From Hevea brasiliensis (lineage: Eukaryota > Streptophyta > Magnoliopsida > Malpighiales > Euphorbiaceae), in assembly GCF_030052815.1 (NCBI RefSeq), contig NC_079505.1, forward strand, positions 70,950,324 to 71,014,323: a DNA stretch of 64,000 nt, read 5' to 3'. The position numbers were made by a program, and so were the translations under genes. The notes below the pieces were generated by a model. It made no database searches. It was not told the origin of the DNA and saw only the letters and a program-made list of their open reading frames with translations. Shown here piece after piece: positions 54,287-64,000 of this stretch. Numbering within the stretch: the stretch's first letter is position 1; every line of letters begins with the position of its first letter.

Positions 54287-56587
54287 TTATCTACTCTTTT
54301 CAACCACTTTCACTGGAGGAAGTGTTCCAAACATCTTGTCCCATAGTGATGAAGTAATTCCAAAACCCATATTCTGGATCCTGAAGTGATGATTCAAGTG
54401 ATATTTCTGCAGAATACAAGCAAGCAGAAGCACAAAGAAGATTCTTGAATCAGTAAACAGGTCTACCCTTTATTAAAAATTAAAAAGCGAAGTTCACACC
54501 AAGCATTTTATTGCTCATTTTGATCTCATTAATGAAAAATACATCACTAACAAAATAACCACACAAAAAATAAACAAAAAAAAATCCCTAAAAAATTATT
54601 TGATCTTATGGTGTGCACTCTTACCTTGAGATTTTTAGATACTCCACTTGAAGGCTGACCATGATGCAAGTAGTAATGAGTACAGTCATACATCACATAT
54701 CCCAATAGACCACCTCCAAACAAAGCAGGAGCAGTTGAGGTAGTGGCTAGAAGTTGAATCAAGTTCCAGAACTGGCAAAAACACAAATTTGCAGTTAAAT
54801 ATAATATGGAAAGTGCACATATGATTGCACAACTCAACAATGTTGTAAAGAGCAACAACTTAACTGTTGCTAGCATCAAAAAGTCGACTTTAAACATCCA
54901 TATTGATGTTTATAAGCAAATTCAAAACAAGGGACGTATGTATCCTTCAATGTAGTTAAAAGATAAGTTGCCTAAACAAACAGATGGATAAAAAATTACT
55001 AACAATATTGTTAGCTTATGCCTACACAAACAGATAGTTGTCAAACAGTGTGTACATCCACATAATCTTTGGACCTTGTAAATGACTCATCTATCATCCT
55101 GCTGAGAATAAATGAATTACCAGATTCCAACAAATCAAAATTAGTTGTCAGCATCAAGAGCATCGAAATTAGCTAACTTCACTCCAGCCCTTTCCTCAAT
55201 ACCTTTGTATATGACAAGTAACAAGGAATGCAGTTCATTTGAACCCATTCACTCCTTTGTTGTTCCACTAGACAAATTTGGTGATTTCATTATGCTGAAC
55301 TAACAGGATTTTGCCAGGAGTTTGACATGCACATGAAAATTATTAAACAGCTAGATAATATCAATAAAATCATACTTGAGAAAAGGTCAAGGAGGAGGAA
55401 AGAACAGGCAGCGTACACATACCAGCACACACAGAACAGCAGTTGCAGCGGGAGGGAAGACAAGCCGCAAACCATCCATAGGGTGCTTATGATGGCAGCC
55501 ATGAAGAAGATAGTGTAAGGTGTTCCCCCTAGAGCATGTTCAATAATATCATAACATGACCTATCATGGATGAGTATAAAGCAATCTGATAAAATTTGTG
55601 CAAAAGAGGGCTGGTGCATGCCAGAATGTGCATGGACATACAGACATGCATAAGCGTGTGGGTGCGTGTAAGAAAGAAAGAACTAACCAGTAACTCTTTG
55701 TTTTGATGTGGAAAAGGAAACGGTGTAAACTGTATTCAAGCAACGTCCAGACAAAAATGCCAAAACCCACCATTAAGGCCATCTCAAAAGGTGTGTGGCC
55801 CATTCGCACAGACTTTGAGATGCACCAGCATACAACTGGCAGCCAAATAACTGGAATTGCCCACCAAACCGTGCGAGTCAGGAACTGTTCCAAGAAAAAG
55901 AGTCAAAATCTCAACAATTCAGCATATATTCCAAATTGACTTCATTAAAATGCCTAAATAAGAGAATTTTCTACATGTACATGCATGTGCAGGTCCATGA
56001 CTGAAATTCTGGTTGGAAAATGTATAAACAAAAAGATTTTACCTCCCAGAAATCACTCTCAAAAAATCGAGGGCCTTCCTTGCTTACAATAGGCTGATGA
56101 ACCCATTCCTCATATTCTTCTCCCAGATGACCAACCTGTGACAGAATCTCAAGAAATCAAAATCACCAATATAACTGATGATAACAACATGAATACTCAC
56201 TCAAATTTAACAATGCTTTCAAAATAGAGAAATGCAAAACTGCAATATTAGAAGAATTTTAAAATCATACTTGTTTCCCATTCCAAAGTTAATAGTAGAA
56301 ATCCAGAAAACAAGTTACAGTTTAGTGGTTATGCTAGGTAAAAGATCCTTTTTTTTTTCTCTAAAATTGTAAAAACCAGTAGTCTCATAACGTAAAAGAG
56401 CTCAAGAAAAATTAAAATAAATAAAAACAAAAAATAACTCAAATGCTCACATTTGCAAATTTCAGTTGTATAATTTGGCTTTATAAATGCTACTACAATG
56501 TAATTGGAAAAACATAAAGAGGCAGTGCAGTTTTACCTGGAAGACAAGAGGCTTATTGAGATCAACAGTGAAGCCCTGTGCAACCAT
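54287..56587 (-). CDS. FAH1: Fatty acid 2-hydroxylase (dihydroceramide fatty acyl 2-hydroxylase), 6 coding exons
   Basis: Exons on the minus strand: 56,587-56,537, 56,135-56,043, 55,884-55,688, 55,528-55,423, 54,771-54,625 and 54,406-54,287. All are GT-AG and in phase, giving 714 nt, 237 residues, the length of Arabidopsis FAH1/FAH2. The enzyme adds a 2-hydroxyl to very-long-chain acyl groups of ceramides in the ER membrane, using electrons from cytochrome b5. The N-terminus MVAQGFTVDLNKPLVFQ is typical. Membrane segments lie near residues 54-72, 80-98, 136-155 and 160-175. The di-iron histidines are all present: His102/His107, His119/123/126/127/129, His181/185/186 and His201/204/205. No fused cytochrome b5 domain is present, as usual for plants. 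FAH1 and FAH2 cannot be told apart here. Confidence 0.94.
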
Positions 56588-58330
56588 CCTGGCACTTTAT
56601 TATGTAACTGGGGGTACATTTAGCCAAAAGAAAAGGAACAGAACAAATGATCAAATAGATAACAGTTTAGAAAACATAAAATGGAAACATTTGTTCAGTC
56701 ATTAGCACTAAAAGAGCTTATGATTGCAGTTTTACATTTAAAATTTATAACTTCATAGTAACTGTCTTTTCCAGACCAGAGCCCCTTTTTTTATGCCTCT
56801 TTAACTGTTGTTGAAATTATGTCTCAATATGTAATTACTAAAATATGACAAGAAAGAGGGAAAGAAAAACATTGCATGGCCTACAAGTATATTAACTAAT
56901 GAATCAATAAAAGGAAAAAAACGCTTCAAATGATGGATTGCATGATCATAGTTTGAACTATAAGTGATGTTCTTGAATAACAAGAACATAGTGTTGTGGG
57001 CAATTTTTTATGGATTGCAAAAAAAATTTTGATGAATGGGATAACCATCTTTGATTTCCTCCATCTTTGTATTTACAAGAAAACATATCAAAGTTTGCAA
57101 GCAACAATGAAGCAAAAATTGTGAATGGACAAAAAATGGAATATACTAGCAAAAAATTGAGACAACCAAATTTGGTGTTCCTGTGTTATAATTCATAAAA
57201 AAGGCTTCCAAAGAGTTAAATTTATATTTTTAGAGGCTGCCACTCAATACTTACCAATGTTATCGGGGCATTCAATATGCCAATTTGTTTTGTGAAATTA
57301 TAGTTTTTCTTGCAGAGGCAATTAATTTTTTACTGTTATAGGAAATATGGACCATAATGAACCAATGCTTAACGACTAAGTTTCCAATCACTATCAACAA
57401 CTACGTATGGACTTGAAATTCTCATCATTTACCCTATGAGGAGCAAATCATAATTATAAGTCACAGGTCCCACATGACAACGAACTCCAGCCTACAAGAT
57501 CAAGATTTCTACCAAACAATATATTAGAAAACCTTAATACTCCTCCTGCACAACGAGCCTTGCAATCAAGATTTAGAGAAACAGTTTCTCAAACTTTTGG
57601 AATATGATTTTTCAAAAAGAAATCATTTGAGCTTATGTGGGCCAATGAACCAATAAAAAAAAATCTGGCCCTCAATGCAATTTACACATTTTACGGATAA
57701 TTCCAATTGCTTGTGGAACCCATAAAAACATCGGAGAAAAATCTAAAATCCCTACTCCCATCCCCATTTCCGTATTTTAAGAGTAAACAAACGCGAAATT
57801 TTAGCACAAACAAGCGAAAAACATGCAATGCAACACACAAAATCAGCTCCAAACAACAAATCGACAACCTAGCTCCTCGGAAATTCATCATTTATTCAAA
57901 TTTATGAGATTCAAAATAAAACACCAAGCTTTCTCAGCACGCAAACATAAAAAGAAAATAAAATTAAAAAAAAAAAAAGCTCACAATGCAACTAGCAAAA
58001 CCATTACTTGTTCTTGACAAAAAAAATAAAGAATGCAAACAAAAAAGAAAACCCAGATCTTTAAAGAAAAACACAAAGAAATGTAGCAAAAGCGCACAAA
58101 AGAGACATACCCAGAAGCAGATGCGACTGGGATCTAAGCGCGAGAAGCTTCCCTTCTCGCAGAAATGCTTCCTTCTGGGATTCTTTATAGAAAAAACAAA
58201 ACCACCACAACCACAGCAGAGTTGCGGTGCTTTCGTTGTTTCCTCTCTTTGGACCTTTCTGTTTTACGCGTTCGCTAATATGAAGGAGAGCCGAGGGAGA
58301 GATGGTGGTGGACTGGTGGTGGCAGTGAAA
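56588..58330 (-). promoter_or_regulatory. 5' UTR of the fatty acid 2-hydroxylase gene, split by a ~1.5-kb intron
   Basis: The second leader exon starts at 56,607 after a ...TGTACCCCCAG acceptor, 20 bases before the ATG. A strong donor GTATGTCT at 58,110-58,103 follows a less AT-rich segment (58,111 to about 58,330), which fits a first non-coding exon. The promoter would lie above about 58,330. Leader introns of this type often raise expression in plants. The structure is inferred from splice consensus only. Confidence 0.5.
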
Positions 58331-58369
58331 AGATCAGAACTCTTTATAGAATATCTTGGGTATAAATAA

Positions 58370-59930
58370 CTTAGACTGGACGGGGAAATCTGGACCCTTC
58401 ATATTATTTAGGGAATCAAAAAATCATCCTCACCTAGCGTTGGATTCTAACCGTTGCCAACCTGGAACTATAATTTCTCAAAAGGAGGGTGACATAAGTC
58501 TGCGCTTAAAAATCATGTTTGCGCTGACTATTGCACAGGGTGGGCTCTTTCTATCATACAAAACTTAGTTTCAGGGCCGAATGAGTTTAATAATTATTAA
58601 ATATTTATATTTATATATATTTTATAAAAAAATATTTTAATTAATTTTATATAAATATTAATATAAATATTTAATATAATAATTATTAAATTTATTTTTA
58701 TATAAAAATAAAATTATATTAAATATAAATTTTAATTTTATTTAATTTTAAAAAAGTGAGACTCATGTATTAAGAAAAAGCTTGACACTGAATAAATTTA
58801 TAAATTATTATTTATGTTATTTTTATTTATTATTTAAGATTTTTATATAATAATTAAAAAATTAATTAAATTATTTAAATTATAATAAATTTTTTTATAA
58901 TTTAATTAAATTATTTTTTATTTCACATACGCCTTAATTTTTTCAAAGTGATAAGTAATTTTAAATAAAATAATTTTTTAAAAATAACAAATAAAAATGA
59001 ATTACGGTAATAATTTATTTAAAAAATTATAAAAAATATAGATAGCTAATTATTGACAATTATTAGAAAGCTAATTCATATAATTATAAAAAGATAATAC
59101 AATTAATATGTGAACAAATCTATTGAAATAATAAAATATATATACAAACTAATTAATTTATTAGCCAAATATATGTAGGTTTATAAATGAGTTAAATTAA
59201 TGTGTTTGTAAAACTTAAAGTAATAATTTTATTTTTTATAAAACATTTTAGTTTTAATTTTTTAATTATATTATATATAAATTTTTTTATTTTTATTATA
59301 TAGATATATCATACACTTAATAGTCTTATACTTTCTATTATATCATAAATGACTTCATTTATATAATATCCTTAGTTTCTTACTTATATTATACACATAA
59401 CATGTCAATTCATATATTCGTAAATTTGGAATTCTGTATTATCAATATATTATTATAATTATACTACAAATATAAATATATAATAATGGTAGACTGAGGA
59501 AAAGACATGAAGAGAGAGACTGCATGGAGACAAAGGACACGAAAGAGTAATATTAAAATGTAAAAATATTTATATGTGTATTATATAAATATATATTATT
59601 ATTTTAATATTATAATTAAATAATAAAAAATATTTCATAAAATATAAATTATTTTCCACGAAGAAAAATCTTGTGTCCTTAGCTGCTGTATACATATAAC
59701 AATACTAAGGCTACTGAAAGAAGAGTTATTAAATATTATTTTGTGCACAAGGACGTTTGAGATTTGGTTTTAGTACAAGTACTTGGTGCTCATAATCGGC
59801 TCTCCAACTGAAGATGCTCGGCCAGACTCTTTCAATGCATAATGTATAGCATCCAAGAGTGGTGGACGGCAGCTAATGAATTTGAAGACTGAGTCTTCAA
59901 TTGCTCTTTCTGCCGCTGCTGCTCTATCTT
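58370..59930. other. AT-rich intergenic DNA between divergent genes
   Basis: Highly AT-rich with no open frame of coding character. It holds the promoters of the minus-strand hydroxylase on the left and of the plus-strand germin-like gene on the right. Confidence 0.6.
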
Positions 59931-59935
59931 CACTC

Positions 59936-59943
59936 TATATATA
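59936..59943 (+). promoter_or_regulatory. TATA box of the germin-like gene
   Basis: TATATATA within CTCTATATATAGG, 82-89 bases upstream of the ATG at 60,025. Transcription start is expected near 59,965-59,975. Confidence 0.65.
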
Positions 59944-60024
59944 GGATTTCCAGCAACAATAACTTCACCTCTCTAGTCATCAATATTCATATCTCTTGCT
60001 TAATATAGCAATTTAAGAATCAAA

Positions 60025-60764
60025 ATGGCTAGCTACGTTCTGGTTCTCATCAGTTTTCTAGCCATGGTTTGCACCCTGACCATTGCCTTCGAGCCTAGTC
60101 CTCTGCAAGATTTCTGCGTTGCTGATCCTTCTAGCTCAGGTTGTGGTTTAAATCTAACAAATATATGCAAGATTATATGCTAGAATAACTTCAATTCTGA
60201 AGTGTTTGTTTTTTGACCTGTTTTGCAGCAAGAGTTAATGGCCTGGCTTGCCTGGATTCAAAGCAGGTACAAGCCGACCATTTCTCTTTTAGTGGACTAC
60301 ATTTGGCAGGCAGCACTTCAAATCCTCTTGGCTCCAAGGTCACCCCTGTGACTGTGAACCAACTTCCTGGACTGAACACTCTTGGAATCTCAATGGCTCG
60401 CCTTGACTATGCACCCCGGGGTCTAATCCCTCCCCATGTGCACCCTCGAGCCACTGAAATTCTTACTGTCTTAGAAGGCAGCCTTTTGGTTGGGTTTGTG
60501 ACTTCTAACCCCGAAAACAAGTTTATCACGAAGGTGCTTCAAAAGGGTGATGTGTTCGTTTTTCCTATTGGACTTGTTCATTTCCAGAGAAACGTGGGAC
60601 ATGGAAATGCTGTTTCGCTCTCAGCCTTGAGCAGCCAGAATCCTGGTGTTATTACCATTGCTAATGCAGTATTTGGATCTAATCCATCCATTGCTGATGA
60701 TATTCTTGCCAAGGCTTTCCAGGTGGACAAGTCCATAATTGGACAACTTCAAGCAAAATTTTAG
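60025..60764 (+). CDS. Germin-like protein, subfamily-1 type (secreted cupin), 2 exons
   Basis: Exon 1 is 60,025-60,139 and exon 2 is 60,229-60,764, separated by an 89-bp GT-AG intron in phase 1. The product is 216 residues, the normal germin-like length. A signal peptide covers residues 1-21 (cleavage near TIA-FEP). Cys31 and Cys46 are placed for the N-terminal disulfide. Cupin box 1, [16 protein letters not shown], supplies His108, His110 and Glu115. Box 2, [16 protein letters not shown], supplies His156. All four manganese ligands are therefore present, so an oxalate oxidase or superoxide dismutase activity is possible but not shown. The PLQDFCVAD start and PRATEI motif suit subfamily 1. 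The AGSTSNP stretch has Ser where relatives usually have the glycosylated Asn of NTS. The ATG at 60,025 is chosen because it opens the signal peptide and follows the TATA box. Confidence 0.94.
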
Positions 60765-62096
60765 ATCATCGAAATCAAGAAGACCACCTTTATCTTATTC
60801 TATATATGTTAGAAAGAAGATAATTGTATTAGACTATTAATTACTGTGTGATTTATGTAATGATTTATCACCATTTTATGTGTTCTTTATTTTTTTAAAG
60901 GAAGAAGTCGTCTAAGTGAGTTTTTTTAATTAAAATGTTGAAAATAATAAAATACATGTTAATTCTGTTTATTTGCTTTCTCACGGAGGAAATAGATATC
61001 ATCATTTTTTTCAAAATTAAAATAATTATAAAAAATTCTAGAATTAAATTTAAAATTTCAGAATTTAAATGATTGAAATATATAATATTTTCAGAATGTT
61101 TAAATATATATGTGGCAATTTTTTAGTAATTTGTATTATAAATATTTTTTATATTTATTTTTTTAATATTTTGATTAATAGCTATTATTAGTAATTTATT
61201 TTTATAATATTTTTTTATTAATTTTTTATTAATAATTTATTATTTTAATAATTTTTAAAAATTTATTTATTTGAATTTTTATTTATTATTTGAAAATTTA
61301 AATTTTTTATATTTTTTAAATTAACAACCGAAAGCCAGTTACCAAATTAGTTACAAATAGCAATTAATTCACAAAATATGATTGAAAAATTGCAAAATTA
61401 GAGACATTAAATTTTTTATTATCCATTATGTATTGGTTGCTAATATTTTTTTACCAAAATTTTTATTTTTTTTAAATGTAATAATTTAGCAATCAATTCC
61501 GTTGTGAATTGTTATTTGCAACCGGTCTCATTGTAACCTATTGATTTTATTATTAAGTGATTAGCAATCAATTTTAATGGATTAACAACTAATTCCGCTA
61601 TGTGATATATAATTAAATAATCTATAAAAAGTATCTTATATTTATAGTAAATAATAATTAAATTCACATTAAATCCATATGTTGAATCTACATTTAGTGA
61701 CAATGAATCAAGTTCTATTCCATTGTTCATAAAATAAAAATTCACCATCCTGATTTACACTTGCATCTTCACCATCTCGGCCATTGCCTGGCATTACTGC
61801 TCATGGTAATAACTTCACATTCATGGTTTTCGAACTTCTCTTGCAATCTTCCAGATCAAAACAGCCCATGTGAGCACAAGTTTTAAATCTTCCAACAACC
61901 TTCAATATTCTCGAACCACAAAGTTTAAATTTGACTTGTTATTCCATCACCTTTTGTGGTATAAATTGGATGAGAATCCACACCAGCAAATTAGAATCAC
62001 TCGAAGGAAAAGAGTTTAGCAGATGATGCTGACACAACAGTTCAGTTACAATAAGAAAAATGCAGACGCTTTCTTTGCAACCAGAAGAGAACTTAC
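60765..62096. other. Germin-like 3' region and AT-rich intergenic DNA
   Basis: The 3' UTR follows the stop at 60,764, with candidate AATAAAA signals near 60,947. At 61,325-61,595 there are repeated motifs of the kind GCAATTAATTC, AGCAATCAATT and GTTACAAATAGC in both orientations, the style of subterminal repeats of a decayed DNA transposon. No transposase or clear ends were seen. Confidence 0.45.
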
Positions 62097-63303
62097 CTGA
62101 GCTTGCAGACATTGACTGTAAGGTGTTTGCAAAATTCCTGTTCTACAGTCTACACATTCCTGCCTGCACAGAATAAAGCAATATGGCAACGGTGTGAATA
62201 AAATGAAAGTCAATTTGTGGAATTACTATTGTTTCTTAGGTGCTTTAGGGATGGTAGATATATTAGTTTCCCTGTTGATTTTCTAGCATAGAGTTAAAAG
62301 TAATAAAGAATACAAAGCTGAAGTTCAAACCTTAATCAGAAAACCAAAATTATGTGGCTAGCTAGCCTTGATTTTCCATGTTTAAGATCAAAGAGCACAC
62401 CTGCAACCCGAATACATTGGAAGTGATGTATCCGCTGGCTTTAGCTTATTTTCTCAGTGCTTACTTCCTAAGAACTAAAACACGAAGACTTTAACAATGG
62501 CCAGCAACAATGAATAAGAACAATAAGTTACAGGTTTGATTGCACTTTCATTTTGATTGCTAGAACTCTGTATATTTGAAGCATTAATCCTAAAACAAAT
62601 AAAACCCAAAGAAAAATGATCTAATAACAAAAGATAAATGTTCAACCAGGAGATGCCATCCTCCAACACAAGAAATCACTTCAATCTCAAGACTACGAGA
62701 AGCAAAAGTGCAGATATAGGAAAATATTTGATCCAAAGAAATCACTCAATCTCAAGATTGTTAAAAGATTTGATGAGAAGAAACAGAACAAACATGTGCC
62801 ACTATCTCTTGCAGCAAATAAAATCTTCATATCAGACCAAATATTAATGGATAGGGATCTAGAATTCCACTAAGTTTGCTACCTATCTACATCTGTTTTC
62901 ATGTGTTAAGGAGAATGCTCGTCTAAAGAACTTAAAAATACTTGCATCAAAATGAACTTACAAATAGATAACAGTCCACATAAATGCAGATCCCAGCCAG
63001 CCATGAAACGATAGACAAAATAAACACTAAAAAGCAAAGAAATTAAGAAAACAATTATACAGTTTAAGAAAACAACTAGTGATCCAAAGTTCAAATAATA
63101 CATGTGGATGCCAACATGAATTACCAATTCTTAAACTATCTTGTGTTCCTAAGCAAATAAATTTAACATGTAAATAAGCATTAAGGCAAGCTATTGAAAT
63201 AGATGTCAAAAGTAGCCTAAAGGTATTGTGCTTACCTCCTTAGCTGTTGAGTTAGGCTGCCACCTTTTGGGTCCAAGAAAATAAGATGATGATGCAGCAC
63301 ATC
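62097..63303 (-). CDS. Possible small gene of unknown function: two phase-compatible exons
   Basis: Candidate exon A (63,303-63,236) ends AAGGAG before a strong donor GTAAGCAC. It may extend upstream a little, as the frame stays open to about 63,330. Candidate exon B (62,159-62,097) follows a ...GCCTGCAG-type acceptor region (GTGCAGGCAG) and ends GCTCAG before GTAAGTTC. Joined in phase, they read through without a stop. Exon A gives CAASSSYFLGPKRWQPNSTAKE in part, and exon B gives ECVDCRTGILQTPYSQC in part. This has three cysteines in a short compact region and reads like conserved coding sequence, but I do not recognise the family. Start and stop were not located, and exon A may be the first coding exon. 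A spliced non-coding RNA is also possible. Confidence 0.35.
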
Positions 63304-64000
63304 CTGCAGCTAGAAGCCTATAACGCCATCAACAAGAGGTGAATATTGAATTAATTTGCATATCAGTATCTTCAGCAAAAATCCTCCAAGACAAGGGCAA
63401 GGGCTGTATAACTGATTTGTTTGTTTGAGAAAGATTTAAAACAGTGGGCAAAGAGCGAAATAAAAATCCCCAAATCAGTGGGAAAGGACTGTACGCGAAT
63501 AGAACCACAAAATTAACCCCTAAACTAAAAATCCCCAAATTCAAATAAAATAAAATTGAAAAACAGACCCGTGTCTGTTAATTCATAATTAATTCAATAG
63601 AAAATTTAAATCTCTAGAATGGCTTGAGAAAGAGAAAATTGGACAGAGATAGAAAGTTACTGAAACTATGGTTTTGTTCAAGAGATTGTTTGATATGTGA
63701 ACGTGCTAAAGGAGATGGAGGCAGCATCAAGAGTGTAACTTGATGGAATGGGTTCTAGAAAAGATTTTATGTCGCATACGACTTTGATTTATGGCTATGT
63801 CGAGATAGCTTTGGCTGGCAAATGGCAAAATCTTTGAGCAGATTGTTGACACTTGACAAGGATCTTGTCTAGTGGAACTTGATAATGCATGTCTATGTCA
63901 AGGCAAAAAGGTCCAAAACAATGGGTAGTGGGAATGAAACTTTGAGGTTTTTTAAGCGATTGGAAGAACAAGGAATTCAGGCCAAAAACATAAACTAAAC
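63304..64000. other. Probable 5' flank of the unidentified minus-strand gene
   Basis: Less AT-rich than the intergenic parts, with pyrimidine-rich stretches on the minus strand (for example CTCTGTCCAATTTTCTCTTTCTC near 63,640). That is compatible with a leader and promoter for the candidate gene at 62,097-63,303. No further coding exon was identified. The open frame at 63,329-63,544 (minus) has no known motif. Confidence 0.3.

Noticed and set aside
60191..60379. Minus-strand open frame over germin-like exon 2
   Set aside because: Shadow frame opposite a well-supported gene.

Overview
This window looks like nuclear DNA from a eudicot plant. It is strongly AT-rich, its genes carry spliceosomal introns, and all recognisable proteins are plant families: a berberine-bridge-enzyme-like oxidase, a MEE22/EMB1611-like coiled-coil protein, a fatty acid 2-hydroxylase and a subfamily-1-type germin-like protein. 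The gene set and codon style would fit Malpighiales such as Euphorbiaceae, but the sequence alone does not settle the species.

Layout. Positions 1-91 are the end of a long terminal repeat (LTR) whose family recurs complete further along. Positions 92-10,760 hold AT-rich intergenic DNA with microsatellites, a CACTA-like end and a 514-bp hAT-like non-autonomous element at 8,411. An intact intronless BBE-like oxidase lies at 10,818-12,461. Intergenic DNA follows, including three diverged tandem copies of a repeat of about 450 bp (about 13,960-15,340).

Positions 16,470-39,304 are a three-level transposon nest. The outer Ty3/gypsy element has LTRs of about 1.46 kb and a 5-bp GAAGT target-site duplication. 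A second, younger Ty3/gypsy element (20,717-34,396) with LTRs of about 3.7 kb and an AGAAG duplication sits inside its reverse-transcriptase region. Inside the younger element's own reverse transcriptase lies a 1,398-bp hAT-like element (26,739-28,136) with an 8-bp duplication. Both retroelements run on the minus strand and both are disabled.

The right third is genic. A MEE22/EMB1611-like gene has 8 coding exons that splice to 1,697 codons (51,550 down to 42,884, minus). A fatty acid 2-hydroxylase gene has 6 coding exons for 237 residues plus a 5' UTR intron (56,587 down to 54,287, minus). A two-exon germin-like gene lies at 60,025-60,764 (plus). At the right edge two phase-compatible candidate exons suggest a small unidentified minus-strand gene.

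The genes are unrelated in function (secreted oxidation chemistry, embryo and meristem development, sphingolipid hydroxylation, cell-wall/apoplast cupin) and do not form a cluster or pathway. I found no previously undescribed biological system. The best-supported novelties are the clean three-deep insertion chronology, the pair of hAT-like elements, the threefold coiled-coil repeat in the MEE22-like protein and the unidentified small gene.
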